Below are positions 6,545 to 13,222 of a stretch of 52,468 bases of DNA, piece by piece. Numbering within the stretch: the stretch's first letter is position 1; each line of letters begins with the position of its first letter. Origin of the DNA: a virus. The stretch lies in the IMG/VR virus record IMGVR_UViG_3300033153_008490, positions 1 to 52,468 of that record. One strand, written 5' to 3'. Under the pieces are notes generated by a model, which was not told the DNA's origin, searched no databases, and was given only the letters and a program-made list of their open reading frames with translations. The translations under genes were made by a program, and so were the position numbers.

Positions 6545-6600
6545 GCCCCGCGACGGAATCGAACCGCCGAGCCACAAGCCCACTGCCGGTCAGTGCGGGG
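6545..6600 (-). ncRNA. tRNA-like RNA lacking an anticodon arm (element a)
   Basis: Read on the minus strand, CCCCGC (6600-6595) pairs with GCGGGG as an acceptor stem. Next comes a hairpin CACTG-ACCGG-CAGTG whose loop carries GG, like a D loop. Then come about 12 unpaired bases, and a T arm at 6568-6552 with stem GGCGG/CCGTC and loop TTCGATT. The whole is 56 nt, about 18-20 nt short of a tRNA, and no anticodon stem-loop can be drawn. No CCA is encoded. It lies between two leftward protein genes and could be processed from their transcript. Confidence 0.55.
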
Positions 6601-6617
6601 ATACTGCGATTAGGAGT

Positions 6618-6785
6618 CTACGTTTTGCTTAGACGGAAACAGTGCCACTTTGTTTCCACAATCCCGCGTTTCTCAAGTCGCACAATCGCTTCTAAGGTTG
6701 CTCGATCTTTTGCGTATCCATGCCACCCGGGATATTTGGTGGCAAACGCTAGGGCGTGTTTCATATTGTGGCCGATGTGTTGCAT
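6618..6785 (-). CDS. Small winged-helix-like phage protein (55 aa)
   Basis: TTAGGAG precedes the ATG at 6785. The core reads HALAFATKYPGWHGYAKDRA, then TLEAIVRLEKRGIVE, ending in a beta hairpin with RLSK. This matches a recurrent family of tiny phage proteins with a winged-helix pattern (helix, recognition helix, wing). It is the first gene of the leftward unit that begins in the divergent region, so it may be an early regulator. It is too short for many gene callers. Confidence 0.62.
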   Translation of the reverse strand: MQHIGHNMKHALAFATKYPGWHGYAKDRATLEAIVRLEKRGIVETKWHCFRLSKT

Positions 6786-7143
6786 GGTCTGGGCTCCTAA
6801 TATGGGTTGTCAATCGTGCAACTGACTACACCTATACTATCGGATATAATACCGCCGACCATAACAAAATCTGCCCAATCAGCTATTATTTCTTAACTCT
6901 CGCTACCATCACACCTTATGACGATAAAACGAGAGAAATAAATATCACAATAACGCCAAACCGGGTCCGCTTAACCTAGTTTGCTAAACATAATCGCTAT
7001 CGTGCTACCCGTAAAGACAGCCTATGACTAGCCTTACCGCTTGACGCACACGAATTAGAAACGAGTAACACATCATCCACTGCTCATATTAAAAAAACTG
7101 ATACTACATGAACAACCGCTAATAATCGGCGTATATACACTAT
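6786..7143. promoter_or_regulatory. Divergent intergenic region between leftward and rightward genes
   Basis: About 360 bp with no supported gene. It separates the leftward gene at 6785 from terminase at 7144, so it should hold promoters in both directions. A weak rightward candidate is TTGACG at 7041-7046 with GTAACA about 18 bp later. AT-rich tracts occur at 6870-6960 and 7085-7140. I saw no iterons or long palindromes that would mark an origin. Confidence 0.4.
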
Positions 7144-7677
7144 ATGAATAAAGACAACACTACAACTGTAGAGAGCGCTCTACAATCGTTAACTCTAATG
7201 CAGCAACTGTTTGTCAATGCGTACCTTACGCCCGGAACCACCTATGGCAACGCTACAGAGTCGGCCTCAGTTGCAGGATACAAGGGTACTCGGACAGCCC
7301 TATCGGTAGTCGGCACGCGAAATCTAGCAAACTCTAGGATAGCTGACGCAATCACGTCACGTCGTAACCAATTTGCGAACGAGACCGACGATAAACGCCG
7401 TTTATGTGAGCAAAAACTCATAGACACAATAAATAGTGGGGATTTGCGGCCAGCCGAATTAGCGAGAGTAGTAGAGGTACTTGGTAAGATGTCAGGGTGG
7501 CACAGTCAGACGACCGTCCTGGAGACGAGGGATCGTCAGCAGCAGTTGACAGAGGCTGAGGCGGATCTAGCGAGACGCGCGGCCCTGGCGACGTATGAGC
7601 GGCAAGCATTGCCACCAGTCGTGGACGCTGAGATCGTAGACGAGAAGGTGGAGGAGCCCCACAATGATAACGATTGA
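7144..7677 (+). CDS. terS: Terminase small subunit (177 aa)
   Basis: The N-terminal half has the helix-turn-helix pattern of Terminase_2-type small subunits: LTLMQQLFVNAYL, then GNATESASVAGYK and NSRIADAI. This region recognises phage DNA. The C-terminal part is a charged coiled-coil-like helix (QQQLTEAEADLARRAALA) for oligomerisation and TerL contact, ending in an acidic tail. No strong RBS precedes the ATG. It is the first rightward gene and lies about 3 kb before TerL, which is farther than usual. Confidence 0.82.
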   Translation: MNKDNTTTVESALQSLTLMQQLFVNAYLTPGTTYGNATESASVAGYKGTRTALSVVGTRNLANSRIADAITSRRNQFANETDDKRRLCEQKLIDTINSGDLRPAELARVVEVLGKMSGWHSQTTVLETRDRQQQLTEAEADLARRAALATYERQALPPVVDAEIVDEKVEEPHNDND

Positions 7678-7897
7678 CGAGAAGCGTGCTATCATGCCTA
7701 AGACGTATCGCGCGTCCTACAACAAAGCCATGGCCGGTAAGAGCCGACGAGCCGCCATGCAATCCTTCTGCTATGAATGCATGGGATGGGTTCTAGGTGA
7801 GACCACCAAGTGTACTGACACCACATGCCCACTATATCCGTATCGGCCAACAACTGACGTCCCCCCCGACAGCTGTGAGAGCGTTCCCCAGTCGTAG
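7664..7897 (+). CDS. Small zinc-binding phage protein (77 aa)
   Basis: GGAGGAG precedes the ATG at 7664, which overlaps the end of terS. Four cysteines (CYEC, then CTDTTCPLYPYRP) form a probable zinc site. The C..C, ~14 residues, C....CPLYPYRP arrangement recurs in small phage proteins near terminase genes. It may be a structural zinc knuckle or DNA-binding accessory. No function is assigned. Confidence 0.65.
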   Translation: MITIDEKRAIMPKTYRASYNKAMAGKSRRAAMQSFCYECMGWVLGETTKCTDTTCPLYPYRPTTDVPPDSCESVPQS

Positions 7898-7898
7898 G

Positions 7899-8129
7899 AT
7901 GGATAAACTGAAGACCACCGGAAAAACTGGACGCACGATGATGTCAAACGCCAAACAGATCGAGTTAAACCGCCTGACGCTCGAGCGCACCCCTGATGGT
8001 CAGCCTAGCAGATGGGCGGCCCTATTCTCATATACGGAGGGGCATTACCCCCATTGCGTGGCGCGCGTCCCCTATATAAGCATGGAAAAATTTACAGCCA
8101 ATTTCGGCAATGTCCTACTAACTTACTAG
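7899..8129 (+). CDS. Hypothetical protein (76 aa)
   Basis: The ATG at 7899 is one base after the previous stop, so translation may be coupled; ATGs at 7938/7941 are alternatives. The protein has a basic N-terminus and then a mixed alpha/beta pattern (RWAALFSYTEGHYPHC). I do not recognise it and the start is uncertain. Confidence 0.4.
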   Translation: MDKLKTTGKTGRTMMSNAKQIELNRLTLERTPDGQPSRWAALFSYTEGHYPHCVARVPYISMEKFTANFGNVLLTY

Positions 8130-8158
8130 GTATTCAGCGTTCCAGAGGAGAGTAACCA

Positions 8159-8614
8159 ATGAACCGACGTGAATTTGCTAAGTTGGCCACGATAGCGGGT
8201 ATGGCATTAAAAGGGCGCGCAGCACAAGGAAAACCGGCTGACTGCCAGATTGATAAGACGAGGATAGAGGCGAAGCCGATTTACCAGCGGCTATTTAGGG
8301 TTGGGTCGCACATCGTAGTGGTCACACCGATCTTTATCAACTGTATCGGCAGGTTTGGCGAGTTGGTAGAAATGCAAGCAAGTCGGTGTAAGCCAAGCCC
8401 TGTGAGTCGGCATAGTTATGCGTCGCCATTTAGAGAAGCCGATTTGGGTAAGTTGGTGGGCCGGGCACGAAGTGATAGGCTATTGTATATTTACCACCCA
8501 ACGATTGGGATGTGCAAAGTTTCAATTCAGTCGGATAGTGTGGTGGTGACGATAGAAGCCACGAAAGCTGGGCAGAAGCACAGAAACCGAATATCCAAGA
8601 TGGTGGGAGAGTAA
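8159..8614 (+). CDS. Hypothetical protein with twin-arginine-like N-terminus (151 aa)
   Basis: GAGGAGAG precedes the ATG. The N-terminus MNRREFAKLATIAGMALKG has the RRxFxK core of a Tat export signal, although the hydrophobic stretch is short and there is no clear AxA site. The rest is a basic soluble domain with beta-rich segments. If the signal works, the protein would leave the cytoplasm folded, which would be unusual for a phage protein. Otherwise it is an unknown early structural-region gene. Confidence 0.55.
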   Translation: MNRREFAKLATIAGMALKGRAAQGKPADCQIDKTRIEAKPIYQRLFRVGSHIVVVTPIFINCIGRFGELVEMQASRCKPSPVSRHSYASPFREADLGKLVGRARSDRLLYIYHPTIGMCKVSIQSDSVVVTIEATKAGQKHRNRISKMVGE

Positions 8615-8617
8615 CCA

Positions 8618-8836
8618 ATGTGGGTAGCAATCCTATCACTAGGACTCATGTTGTCCTGTTTAGCCACCGGGGTAGCGATTATATGGGCTATGTGGCGCGT
8701 AGGCAATTGGATAGAGGGTAAGACGAAGTTGGACTATTATCAATCTTTGGTGGTAAGTGGGATTATGTTGGTGTGCCTTGAGTTGTATTTGGGCATAGTC
8801 ACGTTGTGTATGATACGTCGCAGTATAGGAGAGTAA
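8618..8836 (+). CDS. Two-helix membrane protein (72 aa)
   Basis: GGGAGAG precedes the ATG. Residues 2-24 and about 44-66 are membrane helices separated by a charged loop (RVGNWIEGKTKLDYY). Such proteins are often holins, but no family motif is visible and a second candidate exists at 46170-46544. It ends where the next gene starts. Confidence 0.55.
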   Translation: MWVAILSLGLMLSCLATGVAIIWAMWRVGNWIEGKTKLDYYQSLVVSGIMLVCLELYLGIVTLCMIRRSIGE

Positions 8837-8838
8837 TG

Positions 8839-9009
8839 ATGATTCCCAATAAAATACAGCAGAGGGTGTTGGACGTTTCCGAAGAACAGCCTGTATGTGC
8901 GAAGGACAACGGTGTGGAGACACACAAGCTGATATGTCAAGTACTGGAAGACGCTGGTTTCCAGGATCGCATGGCAGACTTAATGATGTATGGAGAGTAT
9001 TATGATTGA
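8839..9009 (+). CDS. Small hypothetical protein (56 aa)
   Basis: AGGAGAG is followed by tandem ATGs at 8836 and 8839; the second has better spacing. The protein is acidic and helical, with two cysteines. Its end overlaps the next gene by 8 bp. No family is recognised. Confidence 0.45.
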   Translation: MIPNKIQQRVLDVSEEQPVCAKDNGVETHKLICQVLEDAGFQDRMADLMMYGEYYD

Positions 9010-9379
9010 CCAAATCGTAGCATTCAAGACGAGTAATGGGAAGTGCTTTGAAGATAAGGTGAGCGCGTATCAGGAAGAAATAGTGGCGATGTATCAGTTG
9101 TTGCCGAAAGTGGGTAAGCGGGGGTTTTCACTCGTCGAGATGGCAGGGCTCACGAGCGAGGTATCACAATGGAAAGATAGGGCTCGGGCGGTATTGCATC
9201 GGATGAATGAGGAAGTGGAGACGGATGATTGGTGTAATGGGTTGCGGAAGTCGTTTGGGCTCTTGGTGGGCGAGCTTGATACTTGGATCGAAGATGTGTG
9301 CAAATTTCAAGCGCAGATGAGGGGCGAAGTCGATCCCGATGCGAAGAAGGATATTGCCCATCGTAAGCAGGCGGTGTAG
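9002..9379 (+). CDS. Helical hypothetical protein (125 aa)
   Basis: GGAGAG lies inside the previous gene, seven bases before the ATG at 9002. The product is almost entirely helical, with amphipathic stretches such as VSAYQEEIVAMYQLLPKVG and a long charged middle. It could be a small structural or regulatory coiled-coil protein. I do not recognise it. Confidence 0.5.
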   Translation: MIDQIVAFKTSNGKCFEDKVSAYQEEIVAMYQLLPKVGKRGFSLVEMAGLTSEVSQWKDRARAVLHRMNEEVETDDWCNGLRKSFGLLVGELDTWIEDVCKFQAQMRGEVDPDAKKDIAHRKQAV

Positions 9380-9467
9380 GTGGGTGACGGGTGGATATGT
9401 ATGACTATCAGGGGAGCTTATAACGATATGAGAGTAGCTAATAATATGAGCAGATTGGAGCTTGGCG

Positions 9468-10283
9468 ATGGTTTCGAGAGCTAAAATTCCCCCTAGTCAA
9501 ATTGAGAAGCATGGTTTCAAACAAAGGGGTACGTTGCGGACGGGTATACCGCTGGACAAGGGACGTGTTTCGGATGCGTTTCGAGTGTTCAATGGGCCGG
9601 TGCGGATTATCTCTATGTTTATGGAGATAACGGAGGCGGTGCCGGCGGGGACGTGTAATATGTCCTGGGTGTTTAGGAGCGACGCCGGGGGGTATCGCGT
9701 TATCGGGGATACGGTGGATATTGCTCCAAGTGCCCTGGGCGACTTCTATGTAGCCGAGTTGGACGGTACGAATATCGTACAGGTGACCACTGGGACGGGG
9801 GCGATACACGGGTATTGGTATGAGGCGGCGACGGCGAATGGGACGATAGTGACACAGGGGGGGATCGATATCTCCTTCTCCGATTCGGCGATGTCAGCGG
9901 GGGAAGCAACGCTCTATGTGTATTATCAGCCGATTGTCAACAATGCGTGTATCGTAGCGGAAGATTGGCAGACAACGAGTACGACGTCGAGTAGTACAAC
10001 TAGCACAACGAGTTCGAGTAGTTCGACGGCGAGTACGACATCGAGTACGAGTAGTACAGCGAGCACAAGTTCGACGGCAAGTACTACAAGTAGTACAAGT
10101 TCGACAGCGAGTACGAGTAGTACCAGTAGTAGTACCAGTAGCACATCAAGCACGAGTAGTACTTCAAGCAGTACGAGTAGTACAAGCAGCACATCAAGCA
10201 CGAGTAGTACGAGTAGCTCTACGAGTAGTACGGCGAGCACGACAAGTACAACTACGACGTTTGCACCCCATCCTGGACCGTAG
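9468..10283 (+). CDS. Probable virion protein with mucin-like Ser/Thr-rich tail (271 aa)
   Basis: GGAG lies about 9 bases before the ATG at 9468; a TTG six bases earlier is an alternative. Residues 1-168 form a beta-rich domain (GPVRIISMFMEITEAVPAG, GYWYEAATANG) that resembles phage decoration or small virion proteins. Residues about 169-263 are nearly all Ser and Thr, with regular Ala in units like SSTAST. The protein then ends TTFAPHPGP. The Ser/Thr tract resembles an extended, possibly O-glycosylated, mucin-type spacer. Two later virion genes carry the same kind of tract. Confidence 0.65.
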   Translation: MVSRAKIPPSQIEKHGFKQRGTLRTGIPLDKGRVSDAFRVFNGPVRIISMFMEITEAVPAGTCNMSWVFRSDAGGYRVIGDTVDIAPSALGDFYVAELDGTNIVQVTTGTGAIHGYWYEAATANGTIVTQGGIDISFSDSAMSAGEATLYVYYQPIVNNACIVAEDWQTTSTTSSSTTSTTSSSSSTASTTSSTSSTASTSSTASTTSSTSSTASTSSTSSSTSSTSSTSSTSSSTSSTSSTSSTSSTSSSTSSTASTTSTTTTFAPHPGP

Positions 10284-10312
10284 TGACAAATAAAAGTAAA
10301 GGATTGAAGACG

Positions 10313-10498
10313 ATGAGTGAGGCAAAAGTGGCAAAGATAGTTTTGGGCATAGACGGGCAGAAGATAGAGTTGTCTCCAGAGCAGGCTAAAGAGCTGCGCA
10401 GTAGTTGTATAAGAGGTGGAGTGGGAGAGCCAGCACCACTGAGAGGCACCACCGCCGATGCCGTGGTGTACGATGAGATGGATCTTATGGGTGAATGA
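10313..10498 (+). CDS. Small protein ending in a second copy of the TerL Walker B segment (61 aa)
   Basis: AAGGATTGA precedes the ATG at 10313; a GTG ten codons earlier is possible. The first half (KIVLGIDGQKIELSPEQAKEL) matches a common small phage protein. The last 27 residues, ending VVYDEMDLMGE, match TerL around its Walker B box (VVYDELDLMDE) at about 18 of 27 positions. The DNA is also alignable but has many synonymous changes. It lies just upstream of terL. It may be a remnant of a recombination event between two terL copies, or a deliberate mimic. Confidence 0.6.
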   Translation: MSEAKVAKIVLGIDGQKIELSPEQAKELRSSCIRGGVGEPAPLRGTTADAVVYDEMDLMGE

Positions 10499-10543
10499 CA
10501 ACATTAGAGATTGCCAAATTACGTGTAAAGCTGGCTAACACCA

Positions 10544-12199
10544 ATGACTGACATGACCCTAGCTAAGAAAATGGCTATAATCGATCCGGCGAGTTGGGCC
10601 GACGTGAACAGTATCCAACTGCAAAAGGGGGTATGGTCGTTTAAGGATCGGGCGTATCTGATCGAGCCGATGCAGGCGCATTTGAGAGAAGCGCCTAGAC
10701 GGCGGTGCTTTATGAAGGCGACGCAGATGGGATTTTCAGAGTTGCACATTCTGAAGATTCTCTGGGGGTTGATTCACAAGTATTACCCAGCAGGTGTACT
10801 CTACTTGTTCCCCACGAAGAACGACGTGGGCGAGTTTAGTAAAGCACGGTTTGGTCCGTTGATTCGGGCGAATCCGACAGCGATAGGCCAGTATGTGAAG
10901 GATGTTGCGAGTAAGACGGACACGGTTAGTTTGAAGAAAGTGGGAGATGCGTTTCTATATTTGCGGGGTGGCAGCCTTACCAAGCACATGGAAGCGGGGG
11001 TGCAAGAGAGTGCGGCGTTGAGAGGAATTACCGTGGACGGAGTCGTCTATGATGAGCTGGATCTGATGGACGAGGATGTGATTCCGAAGGCAGAAGGTCG
11101 AATGGGCGATAGTGAGATAGCGGAGCAGTCGTTCATCTCGAATCCCGTGCTGCCAGATAAGGGGATCGCATCACTCTATGACCAAAGCGATCAGCGACAT
11201 TGGTTTAGGACGTGTTTGAAATGTGGGTATAAGACGTGTGCAGAGTTGGAGTTTCCAGATCTGATCGGGCAGAAGAACGGGAAGGGCTATGTCGCGTGTA
11301 AGAAGTGTGGGAAGCCGACGGATCCAAGATATGGATCGTGGGTGCCAGCGGTTAGGGATAACTCAGATTACATGTGGGGGTATCAATTAAGTCAGTTGAC
11401 GAGCGTGAATCGTGACCCGTATCAGATATTGGAAGAGTATACGAATCCGCCCGACGGCAATCTGGGGGATATTGTTAGGCTGAAGTTGGGTTTGCCCTAT
11501 GTCAGTAGCGAGGATAAACTCACGAGCGGACAAGTCCTGAGTTGTTGTGGGTCAGAGGTTATGCGGAATGGACATCCAGGGCCGTGCGCAATGGGCGTAG
11601 ACGTGAAGAGGCACAAGAATGTGGTGATTGGTATTCGTGTGGGGGAAGATCGGTATCAAGTGCTAAGGGTTGCACGGATCGGCACGGGGATAGAGGCGTG
11701 GACTGATATATTGCAGATGGCCAAGCGGTTCAATGTCAGAAGTGCGGTAGTGGATATTAGACCCTACGAGGATGCGGCGAGGCAGTTTCAAAAGCAAGCA
11801 CCGTTTAAGACATGGTTGTGTCAGTATTCGGAGAGTACTCCTATGGGGACACAATACAATAGCAGGAGTGGAATTGTGACTGTGAATCGGACGGAGATAT
11901 TGGATGCGACGCATCGGTTGATATCGAATGAGCGGCAGTTGGAGTTACCGGCGAGTTGTCCCGAGGTGAAGCAGTTTGCGTTGGAGTGTTCTAGTATTGC
12001 AAAGGTGGCGGAGGTTAATAAGAAGACGGGGCAGTCGGTCTTTCGGTATCATAAACTTAGTACAAATCCTGATGACTATCGGCATGCGCTCAACTACTTC
12101 TATCTGGCGGCTAGTGGGGGGCGTGTGGCTACGGTAGGTGGGAGTGGGAGACGAACGAGTCGGCCGAGGTTTGCTAAGAATGAGTACGCGCGGTGTTAA
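10544..12199 (+). CDS. terL: Terminase large subunit, GpA-like (551 aa)
   Basis: The motor that packages DNA into the procapsid. The ATPase domain has a GpA-type Walker A variant KATQMGFSE (residues 58-66) and Walker B VVYDELD (167-173). A zinc ribbon follows with CLKC (224-227) and CKKC (252-255). The nuclease domain begins near GVDVKRHKNV (351-360), whose Asp would bind metal. The basic Arg/Lys tail is typical. Length fits the lambda gpA class. That class is less usual beside a T7-like virion set. No clear RBS is seen; an 18-codon frame at 10495-10551 overlaps the start and could couple translation. Confidence 0.85.
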   Translation: MTDMTLAKKMAIIDPASWADVNSIQLQKGVWSFKDRAYLIEPMQAHLREAPRRRCFMKATQMGFSELHILKILWGLIHKYYPAGVLYLFPTKNDVGEFSKARFGPLIRANPTAIGQYVKDVASKTDTVSLKKVGDAFLYLRGGSLTKHMEAGVQESAALRGITVDGVVYDELDLMDEDVIPKAEGRMGDSEIAEQSFISNPVLPDKGIASLYDQSDQRHWFRTCLKCGYKTCAELEFPDLIGQKNGKGYVACKKCGKPTDPRYGSWVPAVRDNSDYMWGYQLSQLTSVNRDPYQILEEYTNPPDGNLGDIVRLKLGLPYVSSEDKLTSGQVLSCCGSEVMRNGHPGPCAMGVDVKRHKNVVIGIRVGEDRYQVLRVARIGTGIEAWTDILQMAKRFNVRSAVVDIRPYEDAARQFQKQAPFKTWLCQYSESTPMGTQYNSRSGIVTVNRTEILDATHRLISNERQLELPASCPEVKQFALECSSIAKVAEVNKKTGQSVFRYHKLSTNPDDYRHALNYFYLAASGGRVATVGGSGRRTSRPRFAKNEYARC

Positions 12200-12213
12200 A
12201 GAGGGGAGTCGTG

Positions 12214-12429
12214 ATGGCTAATCTGACGAAGAAGCAGCGGGAGGGGCAAGAGAAGATCAAGGCGAAGATCCGGGAGGCACATGCGCGGGGCAAGTGCGAT
12301 AAGGATGGGAATCCAATAGAGAAGCGTGTGTATGGTGTGGGGCATTTGAATTGGGCACCCGTCACGTGGGGGGAGCAGCGGTTGAACATATGGCCGCGCG
12401 ATGCGGATGGGAATCTAATCGATGACTGA
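12214..12429 (+). CDS. Small basic hypothetical protein (71 aa)
   Basis: GGGGAG precedes the ATG at 12214. The N-terminal half is highly basic and helical (KKQREGQEKIKAKIREAHA). The C-terminal half has Trp and Pro (APVTWGEQRLNIWPRD). It may bind nucleic acid. The end overlaps the next gene by 8 bp. No family is recognised. Confidence 0.5.
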   Translation: MANLTKKQREGQEKIKAKIREAHARGKCDKDGNPIEKRVYGVGHLNWAPVTWGEQRLNIWPRDADGNLIDD

Positions 12430-12565
12430 GCCCACAAAAAGCATTGAAGAGATTATACAGGAAATAGAAAGACTCGACGGCATGAAGAGGCAGTGTGATA
12501 AAGCTATCATGTTTTCGTTGCTTTGTCTGGGCGCTATTGCGATACTATTGGTGGTGTGCTTGTGA
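12422..12565 (+). CDS. C-terminally anchored membrane micro-protein (47 aa)
   Basis: A 47-codon frame begins at 12422 inside the end of the previous gene and ends in a GTGA overlap with the acetyltransferase. The N-terminal half is a charged helix (IEEIIQEIERLDGMKRQC); the C-terminal 20 residues are a membrane helix (MFSLLCLGAIAILLVVCL). Double overlap supports reality. Its role is unknown. Confidence 0.5.
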   Translation: MTEPTKSIEEIIQEIERLDGMKRQCDKAIMFSLLCLGAIAILLVVCL

Positions 12566-13020
12566 AGATTAGGACGAGCCAAAATGCGGAGGACGTGCGG
12601 GAGCTGTTCACACGGTGGCGCGATATCTGTTTGGCGGATGAGTTTGGTATTAGCGCAGACGTGGAGGTGGTGATAGCGGACTTGGCGAAGTGGTTGGCAC
12701 ACACGGAGGGTACGATATTACTGGCTGAAGAGGAGGGGAAGGCGATTGGCTTTCTAGCGATCTTCTCCGTGATGAGCAATGTTGGGCATGACAAGTTTGC
12801 CCTGGAGAAGTATTGGTATGCAGAAGAGGGGTATGGGTTGTGTGGGGCGCACTTGTTCGTGGCGGGGAGAGCATGGGCGCGGTCGCATGAGTGTAAGAAG
12901 TTGATGGTGGAGATATCGAGCATGTCGTCGCAGCATTACCAGAATGCGGTCAGGTTTTGCGAGAAGATGGGCATGAAGTTGTTTGAAACTACGTACATGT
13001 GTGATGTGAGTGAGGATTGA
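12562..13020 (+). CDS. GNAT-family acetyltransferase (152 aa)
   Basis: A GTG start at 12562 overlaps the previous stop by 4 bp. The fold is GNAT: ILLAEEEGKAIGFLAIFS (beta4-beta5), a glycine-rich acetyl-CoA site weakly kept (GYGLCGAHLFV) and the C-terminal AVRFCEKMGMKLFET helix-strand typical of these enzymes. It would move an acetyl group from acetyl-CoA to an amine. GNAT genes between terminase and portal occur in other short-tailed phages; substrate is unknown. It may modify a virion or host protein. Confidence 0.75.
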   Translation: MKIRTSQNAEDVRELFTRWRDICLADEFGISADVEVVIADLAKWLAHTEGTILLAEEEGKAIGFLAIFSVMSNVGHDKFALEKYWYAEEGYGLCGAHLFVAGRAWARSHECKKLMVEISSMSSQHYQNAVRFCEKMGMKLFETTYMCDVSED

Positions 13021-13021
13021 T

Positions 13022-13219
13022 ATGGGCAGTGTAATGGATAAGTGGTTTGGAATGGATCCGCCAAAAGAGCCTACTCCTCCCTCTCCACCACCTAAACCGG
13101 AAGTAGAATCGGCAGATGATATTATGAAGAGGATGAAGAAGACGAAGGGGAGAGCCGAAACTATTATTGCCGGTGATCTGGTTCCGATGGATATTGGCAA
13201 ACGTTCCTTATTGGGGTAA
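13022..13219 (+). CDS. Small proline-rich protein upstream of portal (65 aa)
   Basis: The ATG at 13022 lies 2 bp after the acetyltransferase stop. The N-terminal third is proline-rich (PKEPTPPSPPPKPEVE). The C-terminus (GRAETIIAGDLVPMDIGKRS, then LLG) matches a short protein often found just before the portal of T7-like phages, usually ending in an (R/K)xxLLG motif. It may be a portal or head-assembly cofactor. Function unknown. Confidence 0.6.
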   Translation: MGSVMDKWFGMDPPKEPTPPSPPPKPEVESADDIMKRMKKTKGRAETIIAGDLVPMDIGKRSLLG

Positions 13220-13222
13220 GTT

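Noticed and set aside
6469-6979. Two overlapping rightward frames
   Set aside because: They lie opposite the tRNA-like element and the small winged-helix-like gene and lack ribosome sites.
7000-7143. Replication origin or phage RNA polymerase promoters before terS
   Set aside because: No iterons, long palindromes or repeated promoter-like 20-mers were seen, and no RNA polymerase gene is in the window.
9401-9484. 27-codon rightward frame before the first Ser/Thr protein
   Set aside because: It has no ribosome site and overlaps the next gene start, so support is too weak.
9926-10504. Long leftward frame opposite the Ser/Thr tail
   Set aside because: It is a by-product of AGY/ACN codon bias on the other strand: it encodes an artificial Leu/Val-rich chain and has no RBS.
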